Source: Faecalibacter bovis
GTDB taxonomy: Bacteria; Bacteroidota; Bacteroidia; Flavobacteriales; Weeksellaceae
Direction of reading: 5' to 3'
NCBI RefSeq assembly: GCF_017948305.1
Contig: NZ_CP072842.1
Location: 1,404,001-1,468,000, forward strand
Length of the DNA: 64,000 nt
Below are positions 1 to 7,616 of the stretch, in pieces. The notes under the pieces are model-generated. The model ran no database searches and was not told the origin of the DNA. It was given only the letters and a program-made list of their open reading frames with translations. The translations under genes were made by a program, and so were the position numbers. Position 1 is the stretch's first letter, and each line of letters opens with the position of its first letter.

Positions 1-1
1 T

Positions 2-292
2 TTGAGTTTAGATTATGCCAAAGCAGCGTTAGCAAAAGTGAAAGATCCTGAATTGAAAGCACAGATTTTGTTTACTGCTGCAAAAGCTGATCAAGGAAAA
101 TTTTATACTTATGCAAGCAATTATTTAACGGATGATAGTTGGTATGTTCCTTATGACGAACCAAAATTTATCGCTTATAAAGTTAAAAATCATCGAACGT
201 ATTTTAATCAATTAAAGTCTTTGGTAAATACAAAAGTTTACAAAGAAGTAAAATCAAATTGTAAATATTTTGATACTTATGTTAATCTTTAA
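2..292 (+). CDS. C-terminal part of an unrecognised protein (5' end outside window)
   Basis: An open frame runs from the window edge to a TAA at 290-292 and gives about 96 residues. The first visible codon is TTG, so the true start is almost certainly upstream of the window. The fragment is mixed-charge and alpha-helical in its first third (alternating Ala/Lys, TPR-like), then rich in Tyr and Asn (motifs YTYASNYL, WYVPYDEPKF). It has no membrane segment. A strong hairpin follows 14 bases after the stop, as expected for a real gene end. I do not recognise a family, and no function is proposed. Confidence 0.6.
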   Translation: MSLDYAKAALAKVKDPELKAQILFTAAKADQGKFYTYASNYLTDDSWYVPYDEPKFIAYKVKNHRTYFNQLKSLVNTKVYKEVKSNCKYFDTYVNL

Positions 293-305
293 AATATGAT
301 AAAAT

Positions 306-334
306 AAAAAAGTCCTCGAACGAGGACTTTTTTT
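306..334. terminator. Bidirectional intrinsic terminator between convergent genes
   Basis: Perfect stem GTCCTCG (312-318) / CGAGGAC (321-327), extended by A-tract 306-311 pairing with T-tract 328-333. The A/T flanks give a U-run in both directions, so it can end both the gene at 2-292 (+) and the lipoprotein gene at 333-788 (-). Confidence 0.85.
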
Positions 335-788
335 ATTTAGAAGCTTCAATAAATATTCTAGCTGGTAAATCAATATTTTTTGTGGGATATGTTCTCCCCA
401 TATCATATGAAAGTTGTAAAAAACCAGAAATTGTATCTTTTTCTGTTAATTGATTGGTTAAATCAAGTTGTTCATCACGATTGGTAATCATTAAATCAAC
501 CGTATAATAAAATCTTTTATCTATGATTTTTTGATTTTTAGTATCAAAATTTCCAACTATAATAATGCTTTTATCTTTAAAATCACGATTTTTTAATGAA
601 CCAATAAATTCTTGATGATTAAATTGATGTTTATTTTTAATTTCATCTAAATTAACTTCAGTCGAAACAGTTAATTGATATTTGTTTTCTGTTTTCTGCA
701 ACGATTCCATTCGTAGATGATAAGCTTTATTATCCATCGAACAACTAAAAATTAATAGTATAGGAATTAAATAAAAGATGTACTTCAT
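333..788 (-). CDS. Small hypothetical lipoprotein
   Basis: A 151-residue protein with a short lysine-containing N-terminus, a hydrophobic core and a lipobox (LLIFSC, Cys at about residue 16), so signal peptidase II processing and lipid anchoring are expected. The mature part is polar, without further membrane segments or recognisable domain motifs; alternating hydrophobic residues suggest a beta-rich fold. It ends in the bidirectional terminator at 306-334 and is divergent from pruA. A minus-strand TACATTTG at 833-826 is a possible -7 promoter element. No family recognised; the lipoprotein call is firm, the function unknown. Confidence 0.7.
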   Translation of the reverse strand: MKYIFYLIPILLIFSCSMDNKAYHLRMESLQKTENKYQLTVSTEVNLDEIKNKHQFNHQEFIGSLKNRDFKDKSIIIVGNFDTKNQKIIDKRFYYTVDLMITNRDEQLDLTNQLTEKDTISGFLQLSYDMGRTYPTKNIDLPARIFIEASK

Positions 789-849
789 CGCTTAAACGTA
801 TAATTATACATTAACATTAAAGTATCAAATGTAATCCATTTATTTTTAC

Positions 850-857
850 TAATTTTG
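850..857 (+). promoter_or_regulatory. Putative -7 promoter element of pruA
   Basis: TAATTTTG matches the Bacteroidota -7 consensus TAnnTTTG and lies 46 bases before the pruA ATG. No clear TTG/TTTG -33 partner is visible at the usual 18-21 base distance, so only half of the promoter is supported. Confidence 0.4.
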
Positions 858-902
858 ATACATCAAATAATAATACAAACAAACCCATAATTAGTATTAA
901 AA

Positions 903-2531
903 ATGGCTAAATCATTTGCTCAAATTCCTTCTGTTGTTAATGAAGAGGTAAAATCGTATGCACCTGGAACACCAGAAAGAGCACAATTATTAGAAACATA
1001 CAAACAAATGTATAATGAGGTTATTGAAGTGCCTCAATACATCGGTTCTGAAGAGATTTATAGTGGAGTAAAGAAAGAAATTCGTCCACCACATGATCAC
1101 CAAAAAGTTGTAGGTTACTACCACGAAGGAACTCAGGCTGATGTACAAAAAGCTATTGATACAGCTTTAGCAGCTAGATCATCTTGGGCAAAGATGGCTT
1201 GGGAAGATCGTGCAGCAATTTTCTTAAAAGCGGCTGATTTAATTGCTGGTCCTTACCGTGCAAAATTAAATGCAGCAACAATGATTGGTCAATCAAAGAA
1301 TGCGATGCAAGCAGAGATTGATGCAGCATGTGAGTTAATTGACTTTTTACGTTTCAACGTGAAATTCATGACTGAAATTTATGCAGATCAACCAATTTCT
1401 TCTCCTGGAGTTTGGAATAAAGTAGAATACCGTCCATTAGAAGGTTTTACTTTCGCAATTACACCTTTCAATTTTACTGCAATCGCAGGAAATTTACCAT
1501 CTTGTATGGCTTTAATGGGGAATGTTGTGGTTTGGAAACCATCAGATAAACAAGTTTATTCTGCACAAGTAACAATGGAAATCTTCAAAAAAGCTGGTTT
1601 ACCAGACGGTGTAATTAATATGGTTTTAGCAGATCCAGCAGAAACTGCTAATACGTGTATTTCTCATCCAGATTTTGCAGGATTACACTTTACAGGATCA
1701 ACACATGTTTTCAAACATTTATGGAAACAAATCGGAAATAATGTAGATATTCACAAAACATATCCACGCGTAGTAGGTGAAACAGGAGGTAAAGATTTCG
1801 TGGTAGCTCACAAATCTGCTTGTCCAACTGAAGTAGCTGTAGGTTTAGTTCGTGGAGCATTCGAGTACCAAGGACAAAAATGTTCTGCTGCATCTCGTGC
1901 TTACATCCCTTCAAACATTTGGCCTGAAGTTGAGAAACAAATGAAAGAAATGTTAGCTACAATTAAAGTAGGAACTCCAGAAGATCCAACGAATTTTGTA
2001 ACTGCAGTTATCGATGCTTATTCATTCAAAAAAATCACTGGATTTATTGAAAGAGCAAAAGAATCTTCTGAAGCTGAAGTTATAGCTGGTGGTACATACG
2101 ATGATTCAGTTGGTTATTTTATTGATCCAACAGTGATCGTTACTACAAATCCAACTTACGAATCGATGACAGATGAGATTTTTGGACCAGTTTTATCAAT
2201 CTACGTTTACGATGAAAATAAATTCGAAGAAACTTTAAAATTAGTTGACGAAACATCAGCTTATGCATTAACAGGATCTATCTTCGCACAAGAACGTTCA
2301 GCTGTTGAAATTGCTTACAAAGCATTAGAAAATGCGGCTGGTAACTTCTATATTAATGATAAACCAACTGGTGCTGTTGTAGGACAACAACCATTTGGTG
2401 GTGCTCGTGCATCAGGAACTAATGACAAAGCAGGTTCAGCAATGAACTTATTACGTTGGGTTTCTGTTCGTACTGTTAAGGAAACTTTAGTACCTGCAAA
2501 AGATTATCGATACCCATTCTTAGCGAAATAA
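903..2531 (+). CDS. pruA: Delta-1-pyrroline-5-carboxylate dehydrogenase (L-glutamate gamma-semialdehyde dehydrogenase)
   Basis: Second step of proline catabolism: NAD-dependent oxidation of glutamate semialdehyde (from P5C) to glutamate in the cytosol. The 542-residue length equals the single-domain P5CDH type (ALDH4-like), not the fused PutA type. The aldehyde dehydrogenase fold is evident: general-base glutamate in GETGGKD (Glu293), catalytic cysteine in GQKCSA (Cys327), substrate/NAD region TPFNFTAIAGN, and the C-terminal PFGGARASGTND characteristic of P5CDH. The ATG at 903 fits family N-termini and lies after a -7 element. It stands alone, with its own terminator immediately downstream. 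No proline dehydrogenase gene is visible nearby. Confidence 0.95.
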   Translation: MAKSFAQIPSVVNEEVKSYAPGTPERAQLLETYKQMYNEVIEVPQYIGSEEIYSGVKKEIRPPHDHQKVVGYYHEGTQADVQKAIDTALAARSSWAKMAWEDRAAIFLKAADLIAGPYRAKLNAATMIGQSKNAMQAEIDAACELIDFLRFNVKFMTEIYADQPISSPGVWNKVEYRPLEGFTFAITPFNFTAIAGNLPSCMALMGNVVVWKPSDKQVYSAQVTMEIFKKAGLPDGVINMVLADPAETANTCISHPDFAGLHFTGSTHVFKHLWKQIGNNVDIHKTYPRVVGETGGKDFVVAHKSACPTEVAVGLVRGAFEYQGQKCSAASRAYIPSNIWPEVEKQMKEMLATIKVGTPEDPTNFVTAVIDAYSFKKITGFIERAKESSEAEVIAGGTYDDSVGYFIDPTVIVTTNPTYESMTDEIFGPVLSIYVYDENKFEETLKLVDETSAYALTGSIFAQERSAVEIAYKALENAAGNFYINDKPTGAVVGQQPFGGARASGTNDKAGSAMNLLRWVSVRTVKETLVPAKDYRYPFLAK

Positions 2532-2536
2532 TTACG

Positions 2537-2544
2537 TATATTTG
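2537..2544 (+). promoter_or_regulatory. Putative -7 promoter element for the cation exporter gene
   Basis: TATATTTG matches TAnnTTTG and lies 35 bases before the ATG at 2579. It sits between the pruA stop codon and the pruA terminator hairpin, so the new transcript would begin inside the hairpin sequence. No convincing -33 TTG is seen. Confidence 0.45.
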
Positions 2545-2574
2545 TAGCCCTACATTTGTAGGGCTATTTTTTTT
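2545..2574 (+). terminator. Intrinsic terminator of pruA
   Basis: Perfect 10-bp stem TAGCCCTACA (2545-2554) / TGTAGGGCTA (2557-2566), 2-base loop, followed by eight T residues (2567-2574). Confidence 0.9.
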
Positions 2575-2578
2575 GATA

Positions 2579-3487
2579 ATGAGTAAAAATTCTGAAAAAG
2601 CTATAAACGCATCTATATTTAGTATTCTGGGAAATGCTTCTTTAGCTGCTATAAAATTTTTAGGAGGCTATTTCGGTAATTCATACGCATTGATAGCAGA
2701 TGGAATTGAATCTACAACGGATGTATTTTCTTCAATTTTAGTTTTTTTAGGGTTAAAATACTCTTCTCGTCCAGCGGACGATAATCATCCCTACGGACAT
2801 GGAAAAGCGGAGGCTTTAATTACTTTCTTAGTTGTTCTTTCCCTGATTATAGCTGCTTGTGTTATAGCTTATGAGAGTTTTAATAATATTTTTACACCTC
2901 ACGAAAGTCCGAAACATTTTACTTTACTAATCCTTGGTGGAATTATTCTTTTCAAAGAAATTTCATTTCAGTATGTGATGAAAAAAAGTAGAGAAACGAA
3001 TAGTTCAGCTTTAAAAGCAGATGCTTGGCATCATCGTTCGGATGCAATTACCTCTTTGATGGCTTTTGTTGGTATTTCTGTTTCTTTGGTGATGGGCGAA
3101 GGATGGGAAATTGCAGATGATATTACAGCCTTGTTAGCTTCTGGATTGATCATTTATAACGCTTATAAGATTTTGAGACCAGCTTTAGGTGAAATGATGG
3201 ATGAAGATCTTTACGGTCAAGAAAATGAAGATATAAAAGTGATTGCACGAAAAGTTCCTGGCGTTAAAGCGGTTGAGAAATGTGTAATTCGAAAATCAGG
3301 AATGGTTTATTTTGTAGATATGCATGCAGTTGTTGGTGGTAATCTTACGGTAGCAGAAGGTCATGCAATAAGCCATTTAATAAAAGATCGTGTAATGGAA
3401 TCTATTCCTCAAGTACAAGATGTATTGGTACACATCGAACCAGATTTTGTTTCAATCGAAGAATATAATAGAAACTTTAAAAAATAA
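2579..3487 (+). CDS. Cation diffusion facilitator (CDF) family divalent metal exporter
   Basis: Membrane antiporter that exports divalent metal (Zn, Fe, Co, Cd or Mn in the family) using the proton gradient. About 302 residues from ATG 2579; an in-frame TTG lies two codons earlier, but ATG is preferred. CDF hallmarks are present: TM2 motif IADGIESTTD, the cytoplasmic HPYGHGKAE loop (His70-His74), TM5 metal-site motif DAWHHRSDA, and a C-terminal cytoplasmic domain with HAISHLIKDR and a terminal VHIEPD. Six membrane segments are expected. The TM2 site reads D-G-I-E-S where FieF has DxxxD, so the metal cannot be assigned. It begins immediately after the pruA terminator. Confidence 0.9.
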   Translation: MSKNSEKAINASIFSILGNASLAAIKFLGGYFGNSYALIADGIESTTDVFSSILVFLGLKYSSRPADDNHPYGHGKAEALITFLVVLSLIIAACVIAYESFNNIFTPHESPKHFTLLILGGIILFKEISFQYVMKKSRETNSSALKADAWHHRSDAITSLMAFVGISVSLVMGEGWEIADDITALLASGLIIYNAYKILRPALGEMMDEDLYGQENEDIKVIARKVPGVKAVEKCVIRKSGMVYFVDMHAVVGGNLTVAEGHAISHLIKDRVMESIPQVQDVLVHIEPDFVSIEEYNRNFKK

Positions 3488-3524
3488 AAAGAGAACTCCA
3501 GAATTGAAAGTTCTCTTTTTTTGT
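3486..3524. terminator. Bidirectional terminator between CDF exporter and OmpW-like gene
   Basis: Stem GAGAACT (3491-3497) / AGTTCTC (3509-3515) with A-rich and T-rich flanks extending the pairing; the T-run follows on both strands. It separates convergent genes ending at 3487 (+) and 3558 (-). Confidence 0.8.
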
Positions 3525-3557
3525 TATATATATTTAGAAATAAAAATGGAATTCTTT

Positions 3558-4193
3558 TTAGAATAATTTAAATCCAATACCTGTACTAATTAACCATGGA
3601 TTTAAATCTACATCCGCAGGTACTGTTACATCTAAAGCTGTTGCTACTGTAACATCAGTATTTAAGTATAATTTCTTTACATCTACGTTCCAATACATTT
3701 TATCAGTGATTTTGTAATCTAATCCAAATTGAAATCCATATCCAAAGGCGTTATCATAAGCAACATCAGTTACAGCTGCATTACGTCCTTTACCTTGTCC
3801 TTCGTTGTAGAAAACTGTATAATTAGCACTTAAACCAACATAAGGTTTTAATTTTTGAGTAGGGTAGAAGTGGTATTGTAAATTTAAAGTTGGAGGTAAC
3901 AACATAACTCGTCCTAAATCTACGTTTCCTAAAGTTGTATTTGTAGCAACAACTTCATGTTTTGATGTTCCTAAAATTAATTCAGCTGCTACATTTTTAG
4001 TGAAGTAATAAGTAAAATCAACTTCTGGAATTAAATTATTTGTAACAGATACATTTCCACCAATCGCACCTATCGTAGCATCTTCCATCGGAACAACTCC
4101 AGTAGCTCTAACTCTCATATGTAATTCACCAGCATTTTGTGCAAATGTTGCTACTGATCCCAATAATGTCGCTAAGATTAAATATTTTTTCAT
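3558..4193 (-). CDS. OmpW family outer-membrane beta-barrel protein
   Basis: A 211-residue protein with a cleavable signal peptide (MKKYLILATLLGSVATFAQ) and a mature chain of short amphipathic beta strands. OmpW family features are the N-terminal VRATGVVP, the mid-region YFTKNVAAELILGTSKH, PPTLNLQYHFYP, and the C-terminal NPWLISTGIGFKLF ending in Phe, as usual for barrel insertion. OmpW proteins are small 8-strand outer-membrane channels for hydrophobic compounds; the substrate is unknown here. Monocistronic; convergent with the CDF gene and divergent from the acyl-CoA dehydrogenase. Confidence 0.88.
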   Translation of the reverse strand: MKKYLILATLLGSVATFAQNAGELHMRVRATGVVPMEDATIGAIGGNVSVTNNLIPEVDFTYYFTKNVAAELILGTSKHEVVATNTTLGNVDLGRVMLLPPTLNLQYHFYPTQKLKPYVGLSANYTVFYNEGQGKGRNAAVTDVAYDNAFGYGFQFGLDYKITDKMYWNVDVKKLYLNTDVTVATALDVTVPADVDLNPWLISTGIGFKLF

Positions 4194-4396
4194 GTTGTGT
4201 ATTTTTAGTAAAATTATTATGATTCAAATCTCGGATAAAAACATCCGAATTAAAATGTCATAAATCATAAACATAAATGATACTTAACATTGTTTAGATT
4301 TAAAATGATTATTATATTCAATGCGTTGATAGTCAGTTATTTTAACTCATTAAAAATAACTCTAATATATTGTGATGAAAATTTTACATAATCTGT

Positions 4397-4404
4397 TAAT
4401 TTTG
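4397..4404 (+). promoter_or_regulatory. Putative -7 promoter element of the acyl-CoA dehydrogenase gene
   Basis: TAATTTTG fits TAnnTTTG. It places a transcription start near 4410, about 45 bases before ATG 4455 and close to the alternative TTG at 4419, which supports the downstream ATG as the start. A TTG at 4370-4372 is 24 bases upstream, longer than the usual spacing. Confidence 0.5.
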
Positions 4405-4454
4405 CAGTTGATTATATTTTGTTAAATTTGGTACTATTCAAACCAAACAAAAGA

Positions 4455-5597
4455 ATGGATTATTTAGAAAACGAAAATTTAAAATTAATAGCACAATCTG
4501 CAAGAGAATTTGCAGAACAATACATTCGTCCAAATATTATGGAGTGGGACGAAGCTCAAACTTTTCCAGTTGAATGCTTTAAAGAATTAGGTAAAATGGG
4601 ATTCATGGGAATCGTTGTACCTGAGGAATATGGAGGAAGTGGATTATCTTATGATGAATATGTTACTATTGTAGATGAAATTTCTCAAGTAGATCCATCT
4701 ATTGGTCTTTCTGTTGCAGCGCATAATTCATTATGTACAAATCATATTTTGACTTTCGGAAACGAAGAACAAAAACAAAGATGGTTACCAAAATTAGCAA
4801 CTGCTGAATGGATTGGAGCTTGGGGATTAACTGAGCATAATACAGGATCAGATGCAGGAGGTATGTCTACAACTGCTGTAAAAGATGGGGACGAATGGGT
4901 AATTAATGGTGCAAAAAACTTTATTACACACGCAATTTCAGGAGATATTGCTGTTGTTATGACTCGTACAGGAGAGAAAGGTGCAAAAAATAATGCAACT
5001 GCTTTTGTAATTGAGAAAGGTACGCCAGGTTTTACTTCAGGTAAAAAAGAAAATAAATTAGGAATGCGTGCTTCAGAAACAGCAGAGTTAATCTTTGATA
5101 ATGTTCGTGTTTCTGATGCAAATCGTTTAGGTGAAGTAGGAGAAGGGTTTAAACAAGCGCTTAAAATCTTAGACGGAGGACGTATTTCAATTGCGGCATT
5201 ATCATTAGGTATCGCTAAAGGTGCATATAAAGCAGCATTAAAGTATGCGCAAGAGCGTCACCAATTTGGTCAAGCAATTGCGAATTTCCAAGCTGTTAAC
5301 TTCAAATTAGCTGAAATGGCTACAGAAATTGAAGCATCTGAATTATTAATCAGAAAAGCATCTTACCTTAAAAATAATCATTTACCAATGGCAACAGAAG
5401 GTGCTATGGCGAAATATTACGCATCAGAAGTGTGTGTTAAAGTAGCGAATGATGCTGTACAAGTATTTGGAGGATACGGATATACAAAAGATTTCCCAGT
5501 AGAGAAATTCTACCGTGATTCTAAGTTATGTACAATTGGTGAGGGAACTACTGAAATCCAAAAATTAGTAATTGGACGAAATATTTTAAAAGATTAA
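4455..5597 (+). CDS. Acyl-CoA dehydrogenase
   Basis: FAD enzyme that forms the trans-2 double bond in the first step of acyl-CoA beta-oxidation or of branched-chain amino-acid breakdown. From ATG 4455 it has 380 residues, the standard length. Seen: signature 1 GAWGLTEHNTGSDAGG (FAD/substrate), signature 2 region QVFGGYGYTKDFPVEKF, and GEGTTEIQ with the catalytic base Glu363 at the short/medium-chain position. The frame is open 12 codons further up to a TTG at 4419, which would give an unusual extension and is disfavoured. Chain-length specificity cannot be read from the sequence. Confidence 0.93.
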   Translation: MDYLENENLKLIAQSAREFAEQYIRPNIMEWDEAQTFPVECFKELGKMGFMGIVVPEEYGGSGLSYDEYVTIVDEISQVDPSIGLSVAAHNSLCTNHILTFGNEEQKQRWLPKLATAEWIGAWGLTEHNTGSDAGGMSTTAVKDGDEWVINGAKNFITHAISGDIAVVMTRTGEKGAKNNATAFVIEKGTPGFTSGKKENKLGMRASETAELIFDNVRVSDANRLGEVGEGFKQALKILDGGRISIAALSLGIAKGAYKAALKYAQERHQFGQAIANFQAVNFKLAEMATEIEASELLIRKASYLKNNHLPMATEGAMAKYYASEVCVKVANDAVQVFGGYGYTKDFPVEKFYRDSKLCTIGEGTTEIQKLVIGRNILKD

Positions 5598-5607
5598 TTA
5601 AAAAGGA

Positions 5608-5638
5608 TTTGTTTAATTATTAAAGAGTTGTATATTTG
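5608..5638 (+). promoter_or_regulatory. rpsU promoter (Bacteroidota type)
   Basis: TTTG (5608-5611), 19-base spacer, TATATTTG (5631-5638): an exact match to the Bacteroidota primary-sigma consensus TTTG-N19-TAnnTTTG, 27 bases before the rpsU ATG. Confidence 0.8.
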
Positions 5639-5665
5639 CAATCTTAAAAAGAAATAGATAAAATT

Positions 5666-5860
5666 ATGTTGATTATACCAGTAAAAGACGGAGAGTCAAT
5701 TGAAAGAGCTCTTAAAAAATACAAAAGAAAATTTGATAAAACAGGTGTTGTACGTCAATTAAGAGCACGTCAGCAATTTACAAAGCCTTCTGTTACAAAT
5801 AGAATTAAGATGAGTAGAGCTATCTACAAACAATCTTTATTAGCTAACGAAGAAGCTTAA
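5666..5860 (+). CDS. rpsU: 30S ribosomal protein S21
   Basis: A 64-residue basic protein, the usual size for Bacteroidota bS21. The N-terminal IPVKDGESIERALKKYKRKF and following VVRQLRARQQF are typical of the family, which sits at the 3' end of 16S rRNA near the anti-Shine-Dalgarno and takes part in initiation. The gene has a perfect consensus promoter and is followed by a hairpin terminator, so it is probably transcribed alone although it lies just before xerC and hpf. Confidence 0.95.
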   Translation: MLIIPVKDGESIERALKKYKRKFDKTGVVRQLRARQQFTKPSVTNRIKMSRAIYKQSLLANEEA

Positions 5861-5900
5861 TTGTTTTCAAAATAAAATAGGAAATCCTCAGATTTTCTGT

Positions 5901-5944
5901 AAACCTATTTGTTAAAGTTTTATCTTTGATAAATAGGTTTTTTT
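5901..5944 (+). terminator. Terminator of rpsU, with a promoter-like element in its loop
   Basis: Stem AAACCTATTT (5901-5910) / AAATAGGTTT (5931-5940), 20-base loop, T-run up to 5944. The loop contains TATCTTTG (5921-5928), which fits the -7 consensus and is 16 bases before the xerC ATG. Confidence 0.8.
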
Positions 5945-6844
5945 ATGGTTTATACTCAACGATTCTTAGATTACTTAGCGCTCGAAAAGAACTATTCTTC
6001 TCTTACAATAACGAGCTATCAAAAAGATTTACAGGATTTTACTACATTTTATGCGCAAGAAGAGCAAAGTGAACAAATTCATCTTGCGAAAAAAACGCAT
6101 ATACGATCATTTGTAATGTATTTATCTCAGTTGGATAAATCTGAAAAAACAATCAATAGAAAACTTAGCACACTTCGCAGTTTTTATAAATATTTAATTA
6201 AAGAAAAAGTATTAATTATCAATCCGATAGAGCAAGTGCATTCGATGAAGCGTAAAAAGGAAGTTGTTGTTCCTTTTACTGAGCAAGAAATAGGTACTTT
6301 GTTGGATACAGAAGAATATTTTACAAAAGATTTTGATGGAGTTCGTGATCGTTTAATGATAGATTTATTATATCAAACAGGAATTCGACGCGCAGAATTA
6401 ATTAATTTGAAAGAGTCAGATATAGATCCAATTCAATTATCTATCAAAGTCTTAGGTAAGAGGAATAAAGAGCGTTTAGTTCCTATATCTAAATACTTAT
6501 TACAAGAGATTGAAATCTTCAAACAAGAAAAAATAAAGTTTAATTTAACTTCTACACCCTATTTATTTGTTACATTAAAGGATAAACCATTGTACGACAC
6601 TCTTGTTTATTCCAAAGTAAAATACTATCTTAGTTTAATAAGTGTAAAACATAAAAAAAGTCCTCATATGTTGAGGCACTCTTTTGCAACTCATATGTTA
6701 GATTCCGGTGCGGATCTGAATGCTGTAAAAGATTTATTAGGGCATTCAAGTTTGTCGTCGACTCAGGTTTATACACATGGGAGCATAGAGAATCTTAAAA
6801 AAGTGTTTAATCAAGCTCATCCACGTGAGCAAAAAAAAGAGTAA
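5945..6844 (+). CDS. xerC: Tyrosine recombinase XerC/XerD type
   Basis: Site-specific recombinase, expected to resolve chromosome dimers at dif as part of the Xer pair. A 299-residue protein with an N-terminal SAM-like core-binding domain (about 1-100) and a C-terminal catalytic domain. All catalytic residues are visible: Arg148 (TGIRRAEL), Lys172 (GKRNKER), His241 and Arg244 (HMLRH), His267 (LGHSS) and nucleophile Tyr276 (TQVYTH). Length and lack of phage-type arm-binding domain favour a housekeeping Xer over an integrase. It begins on the last T of the rpsU terminator and is 2 bases from hpf. XerC versus XerD cannot be settled from sequence alone. Confidence 0.88.
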   Translation: MVYTQRFLDYLALEKNYSSLTITSYQKDLQDFTTFYAQEEQSEQIHLAKKTHIRSFVMYLSQLDKSEKTINRKLSTLRSFYKYLIKEKVLIINPIEQVHSMKRKKEVVVPFTEQEIGTLLDTEEYFTKDFDGVRDRLMIDLLYQTGIRRAELINLKESDIDPIQLSIKVLGKRNKERLVPISKYLLQEIEIFKQEKIKFNLTSTPYLFVTLKDKPLYDTLVYSKVKYYLSLISVKHKKSPHMLRHSFATHMLDSGADLNAVKDLLGHSSLSSTQVYTHGSIENLKKVFNQAHPREQKKE

Positions 6845-6846
6845 CT

Positions 6847-7146
6847 ATGACAATTAATGTACAAGCAGTAGGCTTCGATTTTAAACCAGGTTTAGAAGAG
6901 TATTTAGGAAAGAAATTATCAAAGTTAGAAACCTTATCAGATAAGATTATTTCTGCACATGTAACCATGAAAGTGGAGAACACATCAGATAAAAATGATA
7001 AATGTGTTGATATTATTTTAGAAGTACCAGGTGATGATATTGTCGTGAAGAAATGTGGTCAATCATTTGAGGAATGTATTGATTTATCGGTAGATACATT
7101 AAAAAAGCTAATTGTTCGTAAAAAAGAAAAGGTTAGCGATAGATAA
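6847..7146 (+). CDS. hpf: Ribosome hibernation-promoting factor / ribosome-associated inhibitor (HPF/RaiA family)
   Basis: A 99-residue protein of the short HPF/YfiA class, which binds the 30S decoding centre during stationary phase and protects or dimerises ribosomes. The beta-alpha-beta-beta-beta-alpha pattern is visible: VQAVGFDFKPGLEEYLGKKL, then VTMKVENTSD, then the basic C-terminal helix DTLKKLIVRKKEK. It has no long-form C-terminal domain. It lies 2 bases after xerC and is probably cotranscribed; the tRNA/tuf block follows with its own promoter. Confidence 0.88.
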   Translation: MTINVQAVGFDFKPGLEEYLGKKLSKLETLSDKIISAHVTMKVENTSDKNDKCVDIILEVPGDDIVVKKCGQSFEECIDLSVDTLKKLIVRKKEKVSDR

Positions 7147-7184
7147 TAAGATTCAAAAAAAAATCTAAATTATTTTACGATAAA

Positions 7185-7215
7185 TTTGGTTTATTCAAAA
7201 ATCAGCGTAAATTTG
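7185..7215 (+). promoter_or_regulatory. Promoter of the tRNA-Thr/tRNA-Tyr transcription unit
   Basis: TTTG (7185-7188), 19-base spacer, TAAATTTG (7208-7215); perfect fit to TTTG-N19-TAnnTTTG, 67 bases before tRNA-Thr. Confidence 0.8.
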
Positions 7216-7282
7216 CAGTCCGTTAAACAAAGAAACACAACGTCTAGTTTAATGGACTGTTCTTTTGAAATAACAGATAATT

Positions 7283-7356
7283 GCCGATATAGCTCAGTTG
7301 GCCAGAGCAGCTGATTTGTAATCAGCAGGTCGTGGGTTCGAATCCCTCTATCGGCT
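7283..7356 (+). tRNA. tRNA-Thr (anticodon TGT)
   Basis: Cloverleaf with acceptor GCCGATA (7283-7289) / TATCGGC (7349-7355), anticodon stem GCTGA/TCAGC with loop TTTGTAA, anticodon TGT, and T-loop GGTTCGAATCC. No encoded CCA. First of a Thr-Tyr-Gly cluster before tuf. Confidence 0.96.
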
Positions 7357-7384
7357 CGGTAATTAAAAATTAAGTAATAAAACT

Positions 7385-7465
7385 GGGGAGATACTCAAGC
7401 GGCCAACGAGGACGGACTGTAAATCCGTTGGGTAACCTTCGCAGGTTCGAATCCTGCTCTCCCCA
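7385..7465 (+). tRNA. tRNA-Tyr (anticodon GTA)
   Basis: Acceptor GGGGAGA (7385-7391) / TCTCCCC (7458-7464), anticodon stem ACGGA/TCCGT with loop CTGTAAA, anticodon GTA. The extra arm makes it a class II tRNA, as expected for bacterial tRNA-Tyr. No encoded CCA. Confidence 0.96.
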
Positions 7466-7493
7466 CATTAACTTAATTTTAATCTAAAAAGGT

Positions 7494-7523
7494 TTTGTAG
7501 ATTTAAATTAATGATTAAATTTG
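7494..7523 (+). promoter_or_regulatory. Promoter before tRNA-Gly and tuf
   Basis: TTTG (7494-7497), 18-base spacer, TAAATTTG (7516-7523), 20 bases before tRNA-Gly. It implies that tRNA-Gly and tuf can be transcribed apart from the Thr/Tyr tRNAs. Confidence 0.75.
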
Positions 7524-7543
7524 CAAAGCTTTAAATGAAGTAT

Positions 7544-7616
7544 GCGGGAATAGCTCAATTGGTAGAGCGTCAGCCTTCCAAGCTGAATGTTGCGGGTTCG
7601 AGTCCCGTTTCCCGCT
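7544..7616 (+). tRNA. tRNA-Gly (anticodon TCC)
   Basis: Acceptor GCGGGAA (7544-7550) / TTCCCGC (7609-7615), anticodon stem TCAGC/GCTGA with loop CTTCCAA, anticodon TCC. No encoded CCA. Its last bases also form the left arm of an inverted repeat reaching into the tuf leader. Confidence 0.96.

Noticed and set aside
5945-6844. Mobile-element integrase
   Set aside because: The recombinase has housekeeping Xer length and sits in a conserved ribosomal neighbourhood with no att repeats or cargo; the nearby tRNAs are intact.
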